Both the position numbers and the translations under genes were made by a program. A model generated the notes under the pieces. It was not told the origin of the DNA. It saw only the letters and a list, made by a program, of their open reading frames with translations, and searched no databases. Shown one piece after another: positions 37,790-49,718 of a stretch of DNA of 64,000 nt. This DNA comes from Gyrodactylus bullatarudis. Lineage: Eukaryota > Platyhelminthes > Monogenea > Gyrodactylidea > Gyrodactylidae. Where the stretch lies: the NCBI GenBank assembly GCA_012064415.1, contig SSNU01000110.1, positions 389,739 to 453,738 on the forward strand. The letters run 5' to 3'. Position 1 is the stretch's first letter. Each line of letters opens with the position of its first letter.

Positions 37790-37889
37790 AATTGATGAAA
37801 CAAAACTCTTTTCCCGTTAACGGATGACGAGGAAAAAAAGATTTTTTGAGCATTTATTATTATTATTGATATTATAATTTATTATTGTA

Positions 37890-37895
37890 AATAAA
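37890..37895 (+). promoter_or_regulatory. AATAAA polyadenylation signal of the PDZ gene
   Basis: The hexamer AATAAA lies about 100 bp after the PDZ-gene stop codon, in a TA-rich 3' UTR. Confidence 0.65.
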
Positions 37896-38022
37896 TTTAT
37901 CCCCAAAAAATTTCAATAATTTTAATTTATCTGGTATTTAAAAAAAAAGAAAATTGACCACATTGTGAATAGGGGTTTGAACTTGATATGGTCTTGTATC
38001 TGAATAAACAATTCCATCACAT

Positions 38023-38488
38023 TTAAAGAGATAGGCTGAATTGGCTGGGATAATATTTGCCTGTTGAATCACTTTCATACTCTACATGATCTTCTTCCAA
38101 GCTATCATGAAATTCTTCATCAGTCACAATATTTTGAAAATGCTCTTCTTGTAGAGCGAGAGCTAAAGTAATAGGTCTGTTACCTCTCTCCATAAATGAA
38201 ATAATGATTCTATACTAAAAAATAAGTTTTTTTATCCAAACAATCCTGTTTTCTAATAAGAAACAGTATGGGGTATTTTAGACCCCATTTATTCAATGTG
38301 TTACCAATCAAAAAACAGCCACTAACTCGACGACCAAATGTGATATAACTTCAAACTAAGTAAAAAACTGTTTGTTATTCTTATCTCGAAGCTATATTAA
38401 AATTCATACAGGAAAATTGTGAAACAAAAAAGTTATACCCATTCAAAGTTGTCCTGGGGTCTAAAAGACCCCATTTTGCATGCAAGGG
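38023..38488 (-). pseudogene. piggyBac element 5' end: terminus plus transposase N-terminus
   Basis: The outer end reads CCCTTGCATGCAAAATGGGG next to TTAA (38489-38492), followed by an inverted GGGGTC / GACCCC pair; a second such pair lies at about 38272-38285. Downstream on the minus strand, ATG 38193 opens a 56-codon frame starting MERGNRPITLALALQEEHF. It then has an acidic stretch (HDSLEEDHVEYESDS) and a stop at 38023. Short acidic N-termini of this kind precede the catalytic core in piggyBac transposases. The core is absent: the element is cut off just downstream of the PDZ gene 3' end. Its terminus resembles that of the C-terminal remnant at 12680, so both belong to one family. Confidence 0.7.
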
Positions 38489-38494
38489 TTAATA

Positions 38495-41400
38495 AATAAT
38501 TTCAAATGAAGAGAAAGTCTGTTGTAAAGCTCGCAAAAGTCAAAGATTTTGAAAATAGCAATCTAAGAATTAATACTTAGGAATAGATCAATATTAGAAT
38601 TCTCAACCATGGTCATCCAAACTTTTCGACGGTAATTATCTTCACACGCCTTCTTTAGTGGTACAACAAAATAATCAAAAACAAAATACTATTGATATAC
38701 TTTCATGATCTCATCCCTATCGGTTTTGTCCTATCAGATTAGAGAATAGATTAAAACAAGAGTCTGACCTATGATAATAAAGTATTGATAATCAGAAAAG
38801 AATAGAGTTATAATTTCACATCAGATTTAATTCAACTAATTTTAGATCATTTTTCACTGATTCGACAATCTAAGAATAATTTTGACTATAATGTTCTTCG
38901 CATACTACTTGGCATGTATCGACCTATCTGTAGAAAAAAAGGATGAATGGTGTGATTAAAATTATTATTGTTTTAAACGTGATAGGGTGGTGAAATAAAG
39001 TTATTTTATGATCAAAATTATACAAGAAAACTAAATTTGCTATATTTGGTCTGAGTAGTAAATGAATTTCGATTTCTTGATCATTTCACTGCTTGAAAAT
39101 CAGTGAATATTCCATAAATCAATATTCAATAATTCTCAGCTAGTTTTATAAGTGATTTTAGCATTTTTGACTACACTAAATATCGAGAAAATGGAATTTT
39201 TGTTGTATTAAGAAATTAAAACTTTCAATAAATCTCCTGTATTGGCCGAGATAGATGATAGAAGAATTTCAGATATTAATGAATTCAAATTCTTTTAATT
39301 CTCAATGAATTGTATTTGAGGAAAAATTTATAATTACACTGAATAAATAAAACATTAGACATTTTCTTTCAGATTTAATTTCCTGATCTATTTAAATCAC
39401 CCATGTCAGATTTATTTGGTCAGTAAACAAATCTAATTTCTTTTGAAAGTAAACGAGTGAGCTAATTTGAGAATTTTCTTACCATCTTTTTCACTTATTA
39501 TTCACATTTAGGGTCAAAGATTCCAATTTTCCGATTTCTGATCTAATATAGAATCAAAGCATAGATTTCTTTTTATACAAATTCATAGCTTCGTCACGTT
39601 AATTCCGGGTGTTGGTTCGTTCGTTGTCCTGCTCGTTTTCCTTTTAATCAAAAATATATCCTAAATAGAAAATTGTCAAATATCAAGAGAACTTTTCCTG
39701 GCATGAAGCTCAAAATTTTCCAATGGTCAACAAAGTTACCCAAACGAGGTATAAAAGCATCTCAACCAATGGAAGTGCTCAAAAATTCGCATTTTGATAG
39801 TATTTATATCTAATCCGGGGTAGAGCCTGAAGAGACCCGGCGAGATTTAACTTTTATCACTAAAATATTCGTTCGTTTACTCTAAACTTCCTTATAAGTT
39901 TAGAACCAAAAATATGTTTATATTTTATAAAATTAAAAAGATCTCCAAAAGAGGGAAAAAACTTGATCCATGAATAATTCAACTGGGATATCTTTGGGTT
40001 TTATTATTTTATGAGTTGATCGGTCGACAACGCCTTCTTTTAGTTAAAAAAACTAACAAAAAACCAAATAGTTTCTTGTTGAGAAGGACTCTCTTGGTTA
40101 TCTTTACAAAATATCTCATATTTTTTTAAACAATACAGCTCATAGTAGTGCTTGTATTCACAAATATGTGTATATTCTTTATTGTTATTTAAATATACTT
40201 ACCTAACGTTTTCTTTCCTGTATGTGCATCATTTCCAATTTCTGGTGATATTAATCTTTGGAAACATCCCAAATGAATACAAGAGATCATTCACCTGTCT
40301 TTTGTTATTATGCCCCACTAAAAGTTGAATTTTGAATGAGATATCTATAGATATGAGAAAATGATAGTTGGATCCGGTCAGAAGCATATTTTGTTTATCC
40401 TTATGGGAAATGCTCAAATTGGTCACCAAAAATGTTTTCTCAAAGAATATCCTACTAGAATAGATTCTACATGGCTAGATAATATTGAAATTGGGATTTT
40501 TTTTCATCAAGGCCAATAAATTTTCTGACTGATTTAAGAAAAATAATTCGAAAGTCTAGCTCAAAGTTTAAACAATGAAAAATGAAAATTTAAAATGTCT
40601 CCAATTTTTTCTGAAATAAAATTTTTCTTGAATCGGTTTCCAAAATATCTTTAGAAAATCTCTAGACCTTGAGAAAAAATTGAAAGAAGATTTAAAGGTT
40701 GTATTTGAGAAATACTCTTGAGGTTCTTATGAAATTGTTGAATTTTATGTGAAAAACTGCCTTCTTGTAAAATATTGATGCAAAATTCTCAATTTTGGAA
40801 TCTTGATCATCGGGTCCACTTTTAAGGAATCTATCGTCCAATACATATCTCAAAGTAGTGCCAAATTCAAAATTGATTTTTAGGATCACGATAAGACAAA
40901 GAAATCAAATAGGCTGAATCTGATCTTGAGTATCACACCATCATCATGTGAAAATTGAATTTTGACTTTTTGATTCTTTTTCCCTACTTGAAAATCGATG
41001 AAATTTCAAGATTCCTGAAAAAGTACGCATTAATCTAAGCTTTTATGGTCATAATCGGTTTTATAGTCTTATTGTAATCCTTAAGATCAACTTTGGATCA
41101 TTTTCTCACTTTGAAATCAGCAAAATTTTTCAACTCTACTAATTTTGGACTGTACTTCGAGTTTGAAATATTTCCCTCAAACTTGATTTTTGTTTTTTCA
41201 TATCGTGGAAGTGAGCCTCGTGATCTAGATTCCAAAAAATAATGATGAAAAAATTGAGAATTTTTCATAACTCATAAATTCCCATCCTGATTAACTAACT
41301 AGATGTAGAATAAGAAATACTATATTTTGAGTTCTTCCTGTCAGTCTCAAGAGTTGATTTAATAAGTACTTTAATTTTATTCTGTAAAAATTAGAATTTC

Positions 41401-41995
41401 CCGGGCAGATTCTTAATTAAAAATGGCCGGAAGTTGATTATTCGAATCTATGTGTGTTGACTGGTATATCTCTCTCATTATTCAATCGTTTTTATTCTTT
41501 TAAAATAATTATCACAATTCCCATACTGAAAAAAATTATATTTAATATGCATAGTTAGCCCAATTGGAAAGTACAAATGATCTATATCAGACAATACAAC
41601 TTGTTCTCAAAAGATTTATAATTTATTCTAATCTACACTTTTAATGTTTATGGGATAAGTTATAAAAGAATTTGAATATGTTACAGTAAATCGTGTGAAA
41701 GCAGGGATTTGTAGGAATCACTGAATGACTACTCAAACTTTTAAAAATATTCCAACGATTATCTTTACATAGGCAACAATGGTTTTTTTGAAATGGAGAA
41801 TTAGGAAATTATTCTGTGGTTATCATACACAAGGGTGGATATATTTTTATGCCTGATAAATCATCAGTGATGATCATTTTGGGTCTTTAACCTTTGACCG
41901 ACCTATCATGATCAGTATATCCAGAGATAAAATTTTTCAAGAGATTTTATTTAATTCAACTCTGGCAATAAATTTATCTTTTTGTGGGAAATATT
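38495..41995. other. Intergenic repeat-rich DNA
   Basis: It contains FB1 pieces at about 39040-39230, 40490-40900 and 41090-41290, and a Penelope-type module at 39815-39910. No gene was found; the small minus-strand frames at 40229 and 40692 fall in or near repeat DNA and have no signature. Confidence 0.5.
39815..39910 (+). repeat. Solo Penelope-type 3' module (hammerhead-like core)
   Basis: The plus strand reads CCGGGGTAGAGC, CTGAAGA, GACCCGGC, GAGA, then TTTAACTTTTATC. It then gives CTTCCTTATAAGTTTAGAACC, matching the outer module of the retroelement at 18865. The GAAA box is mutated to GAGA here, which would weaken any hammerhead. Confidence 0.55.
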
Positions 41996-42004
41996 GCCGA
42001 ACTT

Positions 42005-42366
42005 CTTCAAATATATTAGATTCTAATTTTAATGAAAAATGGAAGACAAGTTAATAATTAGTAATAAAGCTTTTTTCACCGGTTCTCATCAGACTCCTAC
42101 ACCGGCTAGATATTTATACAAAATTATCAACAAAATTGGGATCATAAGTAAAAAAGGATCATCAGTTACAAAAAATTGGGATCCCCTGGTTCCTTCACTC
42201 CCTGGATTTAATAAAAAACATTTATGTGATGAGGTAAGGATAGGCTGATGTATCCAGGGTGTAAGACTTTGATGAGAACCGATGAAATAAAAGCTTTATT
42301 ACTAACTATTCACTTGTCTTCCAATCCTCTTAATGAATTATTCATTAAAATCAGAATCAATATATC
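42005..42366. repeat. Inverted pair of Penelope-type modules
   Basis: The two ends are about 95-bp inverted copies: GGAAGACAAG and TAGTAATAAAGCTTTT on the left, mirrored by AAAAGCTTTATTACTA and CTTGTCTTCC on the right. Each carries the core, pointing outward: CTGATGA, GAACCGGT, GAAA on the minus strand (42074-42092) and TTGATGA, GAACCGAT, GAAA on the plus strand (42269-42287). The left flank has GCCGAACTTCTTCAAATA as in the retroelement tail. The 180-bp centre has no coding signature. Confidence 0.65.
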
Positions 42367-42820
42367 GATATTTTAAAAGAATTTAAGTAGAAAATTGAAA
42401 TAGTTTTCACGATTCATCAGTGATTCGTAAGAATTACTGATTTGGGCAGAGATCCTTTCAAGAGCCTTTCAAACGATTCACCAGTTCTTATTAAGAATCT
42501 ATGCTGTCACACCATTCATTGTAACAGATATATATTAAAATTCTGAGTTTATCATAAAAATTAAATTAATTCAAACAGAAAATATGTGACAAGAAAATTT
42601 TATGAGTAGATCTGAAATCAACAATCATGAATATTTTACATAATAATAGTTTAAAGTGTCCTTATTATTATTTGTTTTGGAATAATTGAAAAATTATTCG
42701 TTCATTCGATCCATCCTTTGTTCAAATAGATTATCCGAATCTGAAGGAATATTATGATATCGTATCGTAATAGGAGAGTTAATTAAAGATTTCTAATACA
42801 AATGTATTGTATATTTTACC

Positions 42821-42904
42821 GTTAATCTTGTTACTCGTGATAGTCTTAAGATTTGCTACTCGGTAACAAGATTAACTGGAACCTTTGATAGTCTCAAGAC
42901 TATC
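42821..42904. repeat. Cluster of short perfect palindromes
   Basis: GTTAATCTTGTTAC (42821-42834) and GTAACAAGATTAAC (42863-42876) are exact inverted copies. GATAGTCT-CA-AGACTATC (42887-42904) is a second hairpin, and GATAGTCTTAAG lies inside the first loop. It lies about 100 bp left of the hammerhead SINE. Confidence 0.7.
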
Positions 42905-43162
42905 AGGTAATTTTAAGACTAACGGAATGTAGTTTGATAAACTTCTTACCAGGTTTCAAGACTAACAAGCTATTTAGCAATAAAACATAGCTTTCTGATT
43001 TTGGACATTAAACCTACTAGCAAAATGTGGTCACTGGTTATTACGATATCCATATGAACTCTAACTTGATGAAGATTGTCTTCTCGCACCTAGATTTTAG
43101 ATTTCGGATATGTAAGTGTCAATTCCATAAGAGAGTCAAATAATATTCAACTCACGGTGACA

Positions 43163-43205
43163 GATGTAGACGCGTTTCGTCCTTATTAGGACTCCTCAGT
43201 ACACC
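43163..43205 (-). ncRNA. Hammerhead ribozyme (type I, minimal)
   Basis: The minus strand shows the complete core: CUGAGGA (43199-43193), stem II GUCC-UAAUAA-GGAC, GAAA (43178-43175), then stem III ACGCGU and the cleavable C at 43169. Stem I pairs GGUGUA (43205-43200) with UACAUC (43168-43163), six pairs including one G-U. Cleavage is predicted between 43169 and 43168. Stem III has only two pairs with a two-base loop, and ACGCGU is self-complementary. Such minimal hammerheads in retroelements are known to cleave best as dimers. Confidence 0.9.
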
Positions 43206-43212
43206 ATAGCCA

Positions 43213-43223
43213 GGATTCGAACC
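43213..43223 (-). promoter_or_regulatory. RNA polymerase III B box of the SINE
   Basis: GGTTCGAATCC on the minus strand matches the B-box consensus exactly. It lies within a tRNA-like stem (43204-43211 paired with 43236-43243) and upstream of the hammerhead in the direction of transcription. Confidence 0.8.
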
Positions 43224-43278
43224 AAGGTCTTCAACGGCTATGGAGTACTGTCCAAAATCACTGTAATAGCTTTCTGAT

Positions 43279-45663
43279 CTTGATACTCGGTACATTGGCT
43301 GACTGAATTAATATTTTCGAAAATATATTATCATACAAGTTCATAAAATTTTTTCCAATAAATCCTTTACTTTGTTTATCATTAAGGAAATAAATCTCAG
43401 ATTTCGAAAATTTCTAAGGCTTTGTTAAGGCTATAAAAAACAAATTGGTGATTCAATGATGAATTTCTTCTTATTATCAAGATATGTACAAAAGGTTTTA
43501 AATGGTAAGAAAATAAGTCCTTCAAATATACCTCACTTGACGTAACTCAAAAAATGAAAAATAGTTTTTATAAAATCTGTATAAAAATGGCCCAGATATC
43601 CGTACGAAGCACCTCACACAAGAACGATATGCAAGTCTTTTAAAAGACTTCAAGTCATCTCAGGATGAATCAGTTTCCGAGAAAAGGTTGTATAGAATCA
43701 ACAGGGGAGCACTCACAAAATCTACGAGAATACCTTATCGACACTGAAGAATGAAATCCTCTTAATAACACTAGTCTTGGACACGCCAAGCGACACATTT
43801 TGAAGAAAAATTATAATACATTAAAATTCTATAAGGAATTAATTAAATTTTTCCCAATTAGGGACCCTATAGTGTAGGGGCTACACTGTTGGAATGCTTA
43901 ATAAAAAATCTTTGAACTGAAAATTTGCTAAAGACAATCCTTTATCCAGCGCTAAAGCTTACAAATAGGGGTTGGAGGGAGAACTCTTGAATCAAAACAT
44001 TCCCATTTTACCAAAATTCTTTAAAAGGCATTTTCAGGATTTATTGAAAAGTTATCTGATATAATTATCAGAACAATTCTCATCCGAAAAGCCAAAAAAG
44101 TAAATTTTATCTACTACAAAATTTGATGGCACAAAATTTAAAATATATAATTCAAAATGATTATTATCTCAAAATTTAATTCTCAATCGAATGAGCCGAA
44201 AAAGTTTTGAAATTGTAATAAATATAGTTTTATAATTTTCCTAGAATAAGCTTTACTGATAGTCTAAATCGACAATATCAGATGATTCTATAGAAGGTAT
44301 GAAATTTATTGTATCTCGTTAGTCTGACGAACTAACATTAAGACTACACTGGTTCCTGGATTTGTAATGTAGAATGAAACTTATTAATCTGCTGCATTGG
44401 ATAGACAAAATTATGCAAATAAAAGTTTTGTAGTAGGCTTCATGTTGAGAGTTCACGATATACAATAACTATAGTTACGATTGAATTCTCCAATTATTCT
44501 GTCTACGAATAATCAGTTGTCAAATGAAGCAATATTCAAATACAGAAATCTGATCCGATCTCAGATTTCAATTTCCGATTGAAATAAAAATTTCAATGTT
44601 AATTATATTGTGTTCTGTAATCAGTCCTTCTTACAGATTTGATAAAAAAACTTTGAGTTGAAAATTTCTGATGATCACCACCAGACAAGGGAACAGATTA
44701 TCGATATTAAATTTCCAAAGAATCGTCAATTAGAACTGATCTAGGAGTATTAACTTCATATATCAATTTCTAGCTTTTTCTCTCAATGTAATTAAACAAA
44801 GAAGTGTAATCAAATGAATACCAAAAATATGTTTTTTCTTTCTTATCTCCGTGATAAATGGACTTTGAAAAGTAGGAGAAAGAAACATGACTCATTGAGC
44901 TTTAGTCTAAGGAAAAAGGGTGATCGTAGCACATACTCTTCTGTGTGTAATAAGGCTATATATTTTTATTTGTTTATGCAAATTTATCTATATTTAATCA
45001 CAAATCCAACTATTTGATCCCTACTATTGTATTGAATTGTAATTGTAGTTGATAAATCAAATTTGGATATTTATGATATTCATGATATATCCAGTATGTG
45101 AGTGTGTACATTATAATGGAAAAGTAAAAGTATCATGATGATTGAAGAAGAATACTTGGTCATTGAGCAATATATGTATGTAAAATAGAGGTAAAGGAAA
45201 GTAGTTCTCTCTCTTTACTGAAATGAATGGCAGTAGCCACTTCAAAAAATATGATATGATACATTCACCCTCTTCAAGTTCTTTATTGTTGAGGATGATT
45301 TCGTTTGTTCTATAGTTGAAATTTTTAATAAAATTCGAGTATTTCCAAAGTACTGAAGAAATACAAAGGTAATTTTGGGGTCTCAGCCGAACCATCACGA
45401 CCGATATCTTTTTTCTACAGTTATTCTAACAATTAGACATAAATTCTAAACATACTTTAATTTGAAAACCAGAAAATTACTCAAATAAACCGTTTAATGT
45501 GTATCAGGGTGATAAAAATTTTTTAACTTTTCCCAGCCATAGTCTCATTTTGTTGACCTATAAAACCATAAGTTTACTAGCTTGTTCTAATTTACAAAAT
45601 ATCGATTGAAAATTACAATATATTTTGTAATTTTTTTATTACAAGAGCCTAAAAATGTATTAA
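43279..45663. other. Intergenic, no gene recognised
   Basis: A segment of somewhat higher GC at about 43590-43880 (with the palindrome GTCTTTTAAAAGAC) stands out but shows no frame or known repeat. The frames at 44814-45017 and 45111-45398 are compositionally random. Confidence 0.45.
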
Positions 45664-46154
45664 CCCTTCATGTCCCAAATTATTTTTTTTCCTCACACAA
45701 ATGAGAAAATTTGCAACGAAAATAATTGCGCTGATTCTGAATCTGAATTCCTTTTTGTAAGCCGGCTTATCATTCCAAAGATAATAGAGGTTAAAAATGG
45801 CATTTTTGGCTCGAAAACCAGTTATCTTCTAAACTGTAAGAGGTATCGAGCAGGCGATTGCATATTTGGAATCTACGGCTATTGTCTTACGAAATAAAGT
45901 TGACTTAAGACCTCAACAAATAGGTTTTCAAAAAAACGTTCTAAAAATTTTTTAAAATATTTGATAACATTTTCAAAAAATCACTCTTTTTCAAGCAACT
46001 ATGGTGTGGATCAGTAAAAAGCTATCTTTATGAATGATAAATAATATTGTAGCTTAATAAAATTCCTTTCTAATGAGGGGTAAACAAAGTGTTTTAGGTA
46101 TCTTTCAGTTAAATTTATCGCTCAAGAAAGTGTGGAACAATGAGACATGAAGAG
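45664..46154. mobile_element. piggyBac-like MITE, CCTTCATGTCCCA family, copy 2
   Basis: It begins CCCTTCATGTCCCAAA and ends TGAGACATGAAGAG, flanked by TTAA (45660-45663 and 46155-46158). It is colinear with the copy at 9678-10142. The 75-codon open frame inside is not conserved in the other copy. Confidence 0.8.
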
Positions 46155-46800
46155 TTAAAGTGCTTATTTTACTATTCTCACTCTTGTGAAAATCATTTAG
46201 AAAGATTAATCTTTTTACTGATATTTATTATTTTGAAGATAACATTTTGAAATTATTGCGATGTTTTAATTGAATTTTAATTTTTTTTCTATTTGTTTGT
46301 AAGTAGTATATGTAAGACCTTTTTCGTAAATTCGATTAATCGTGATCCGTAGTGTCAGTATCAAACAGCTTTAAATCTTGAGAATCATTCTTTTACAGAT
46401 TATTTATCGTGTTATTTTTCACGCTCCAGACAAACTATACAAAAATTTTGAATATCTTAGACAAAATTCATAAAAGAACAAAATTTATATGAAGATAATA
46501 TTTTTCTTAAAAAAAATTCCATCTATAGACTGAATTTCTAGCATTTCCTCCAGTACACAGATATTTTTGGAATGATATTGATATATAGGTATTTGTTTCA
46601 TATTGGGCTGAATTTTGTATAAAAAGGAAAGATAGACAGGCCATTCGAAATAGAATAATATATATTTTATTCAGAGTGTAGTATAAAAATTAATTAATCT
46701 ATAATATTTATATGTATGTTCAGGATATTCTATATACATTGTTAATGGATGATGGGAAAAATCGTATGTATAAAGATCAGAAACCCGAATACATCATTAA

Positions 46801-47260
46801 CCATTGAAGTCCAAGAGAATTTTTTTTTCATGAATCGCATTCAATATTCTGAATATCCTATTGTTTGTGAATACGCTGAATCTAAAGTTGTTTCTGGTTA
46901 TTTTTGGTTCAAAAGTTATCGATCAAAAATTAGGTCATCTTTTGATCCAAAAATAGGTTATCTTTGAAGCTTTACCAGATAGAGTTCAGGAGGTTGCATA
47001 TTTGAATTCTACAGGTGTGATTACTTGATATAAGTTATCCTGCTTTTTATCTATGACCTTAGGAGGTAGGTTTTCAAAAACACGTTTAAAAAAATTTAAT
47101 TTTTGGAAAAAATCATTTTCTTTGAATTAGTTTAGCACTAGCTTGACGGATGATAGAGCTGAGATCTTCATGTATTCCAGGAGATTAATAGATTTCCTAT
47201 CGAATGCGTGGTAAAAAAAGTATTTTCTGAGGCTTAGATAGACAATAATGGCTTTAAGGG
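46801..47260. mobile_element. piggyBac-like MITE, CCCTTAAAG family, second copy
   Basis: TTAA flanks (46797-46800 and 47261-47264) enclose a 460-bp sequence starting CCATTGAAGTCC and ending GGCTTTAAGGG. Tips and internal words (GGTTGCATATTTGAATTC) are related to the elements at 8305 and 9678. The ends are more diverged than in those copies. Confidence 0.6.
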
Positions 47261-47440
47261 TTAAAATATTTTGAAATCAAGATTATGAGAATGTACGAAA
47301 TAAATTCTTATCAAAAGTCAATTTATCTTGTGAAATATAACGAAATGTTGACAAGAAATTCGTGCAGTTTAAATTTATAAAATTAAAATAACTTGACTAA
47401 CTAAGGCAAATTTTAACCTTAAGTTTACTTAATAAATTTA

Positions 47441-47892
47441 GATGAAATTTTGTAAAACCGCCTGTAATTTAAATAATCTATCATTTCGAAATCATTCCAC
47501 CAGGTCTGGCTGAGTCAACTCTTTGAATGCTTCTGGTATGAAATAAAAAGAATTTCCGAACTTTTCAAATTTTGAACGTTTTTTTCAAATTTTTGTTAAC
47601 TATATTCAATTTTATTAATTTTTTATCCAGCTAAAAATAGTTTAAATTTATGATTTAGATTTTGAATATAAAAGATATGAAGGTATTTTTAATGAAAATA
47701 TAAATTTACTAAGTATTGTGGAACGTTCACAATTTTTAATTTTCTGAAATTTTGTTCATTTAATACATGAAGCACTCAAAGAGACAGCCTGACTCAGCCT
47801 GACATGGTGGAATGATTTAGAAATAGCTGAAAGATTATTTAAACAAAATTACAGGCGGTTTCATCAGTTTTACGAAATTTCATCCTAGTCTA
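47441..47892. mobile_element. hAT-like MITE, family A, copy
   Basis: It is colinear with 35357-35816: left arm GATGAAATTTTGTAAAACC and GGTCTGGCTGAGTCAACTC, right arm CAGCCTGACATGGTGG and GTTTTACGAAATTTCATCC. The target duplication is worn away. Confidence 0.7.
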
Positions 47893-48711
47893 ATCTGTAT
47901 TATGATTTTCTTCATGTTACACATAAAATGTTTCAGAGCAATGCATTTTTCCCTCATGTTAAATTAGTGTGAATTGATTAACCAGCTCTTCAAGTGGTAA
48001 AAGCCAGGTGATATTCATGGGGTATTTTGAGATTAAAATCATAAAATTTATATTTCTTGAGAGGGTAGCTTAAACTTTTAAATAATTATCAATTAAGTTT
48101 TCTTTTCTGAGAATAATACAGGCGATCATGCAGTTGTATCAGATAGTAATGTCCTGCTACTCAGCATTTTAAGTGAAGTTTTCACACTAGTTTTGGGGAA
48201 TTCCAAACTAAAACCAATTATCAATTTTATTTCATTTGATTTTGTAAGCTTCTAATTGATGTAATAACTTCTTTTTCCAATGTGTGATAAAATAAGCATT
48301 CTTTAGGCCAGAATATCATAGTGAAATCTTTAAACTTTGATAAAAAGTAATATCTAGATGTTCTATTCAAATATCGTGGATTAAAGTTTTATAAAAGCCC
48401 TCCTCAGATATTCTACGTGCTTGAAGAGAACATATAGGGACTTTACTTTCTGAAAAAACTGTTATTCTACGAGACATTAAATTCGATGAAAAAATCAATT
48501 TTTTTCTAATTGGTAGGTAACATGAAAATATTTTCGTGTCTAGAAAATAAGTAATTTTCAAATTTTGAATGTTCTCAATGATTTTCAAATTTAGATTTCC
48601 ATTAATAATTTGTTATATTAAAATCCAAAACATTAAAAATCATTTCAACAATAAATTTTTTATCGTATAAAATTAGTAAAATCGAAACAAAATTTAAAAT
48701 AAAAAATAATT

Positions 48712-48832
48712 TCAAATTTTTGTAAATTTAATACCATAAGCATTTAAAGAGTTGACTCAGCCTGACATGGTGAAATGATTTAGAAATAGCTCAAAGATTA
48801 GTCAAACAAAATTACTGGCGGTTTCACTACGA
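48712..48832. repeat. hAT-like MITE, family A, right-arm fragment
   Basis: It carries TTGACTCAGCCTGACATGG and AGAAATAGCTCAAAGATTA; only the right arm is recognisable. Confidence 0.6.
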
Positions 48833-49718
48833 AGTATAACGATCAAGATATTTTGAAAACCAGATGAAGTAAAAAACGAAAATTATCCTATAAAGACGGT
48901 AAGAAAATCAATAGACTCATCAGTTAATATAAAACGATTTTAATGAGATTCTAATAGGAATTCTGTTGAATTTTCTTGTCTACTAATAAGTAGATTAAAT
49001 CTAGATTTTAATCATTTTTGTTATTTCTCAAAGTTTAGAGACAAGTTTGAGATTTTCTTAACCTTATATTATAAAATAGATTGTAGATAGTATTGTTTAG
49101 ACCTGCATAATATAACTTATGATTTCCGATTTTGAAAAGTCATCCATTATGAATTTTACCTCATGTACAGGCTTATCTGTGTAACAACACAATTTAATAA
49201 ATTCAAATCTTCTTATTCTCATATTCTTCTAAAATTATTCAACATCTGGTTGTTAGTCTATCTTTGCGTCATACATCGATGATTCATTTGTTTTTTTTGG
49301 AGGTAAGACAAGCCCTCAATCGTTTTGGGAGTTTGGAAAAAAATTTAGTTTTTAAAACTTAAAATAAATTTCTTGAGATCTTTGAAGTTAACTCGAGGGA
49401 AAACCATGATTGAGAAAATATTAAAATACTAGACTGATCGAATCAGCGAAAAAAAGTCTTTCCTATGGTATTAATTTGAATAAAATTATATATTTTGTGC
49501 ATTTTTCGGTTAAAATTAGGACTTTTAAGTAGTCGGAGGATTCTTTTTTAGATTATGAAAAGGGGCAGAGAGGAGGGTATACTTTTGTACACAGGTCAGT
49601 CTGTATTCTGAAATTTCCAATAAAGAGCTCAAAAGTAAAATTTGTTTCATAAATAGCCCCAACAGGATTTAATTTTCACTCCAGATAATGGTCATTGTCA
49701 TGACACATTGATACATAG

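Larger units (their letters stand above)
43000..43265 (-). mobile_element. 266-bp tRNA-like SINE carrying a hammerhead ribozyme
   Basis: The insertion is bounded by a perfect 13-bp direct repeat ATAGCTTTCTGAT (42987-42999 and 43266-43278), the signature of target-primed retroposition. On the minus strand the element begins near 43265. It carries an exact RNA polymerase III B box about 45 bases in, then a hammerhead ribozyme (43205-43163), then a 160-bp unique tail. An 8-bp stem CCATAGCC/GGCTATGG encloses the B-box hairpin, like a reduced tRNA acceptor and T arm. No clear A box and no poly(A) tail are seen. The architecture parallels the schistosome Sm-alpha SINE. Confidence 0.85.

Noticed and set aside
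42074..42092. Calling the Penelope-type module a proven hammerhead ribozyme
   Set aside because: The CTGATGA and GAAA boxes are present, but stem II does not fold convincingly and stem I is only about three pairs, so it is described only as hammerhead-like.
42039..42248. 69-codon frame in the inverted Penelope-type module
   Set aside because: It is a shadow of the inverted repeat; the same sequence is non-coding in related modules.
45670..45897. 75-codon plus-strand frame
   Set aside because: It lies inside a piggyBac-like MITE and is not open in the sister copy at 9678-10142.
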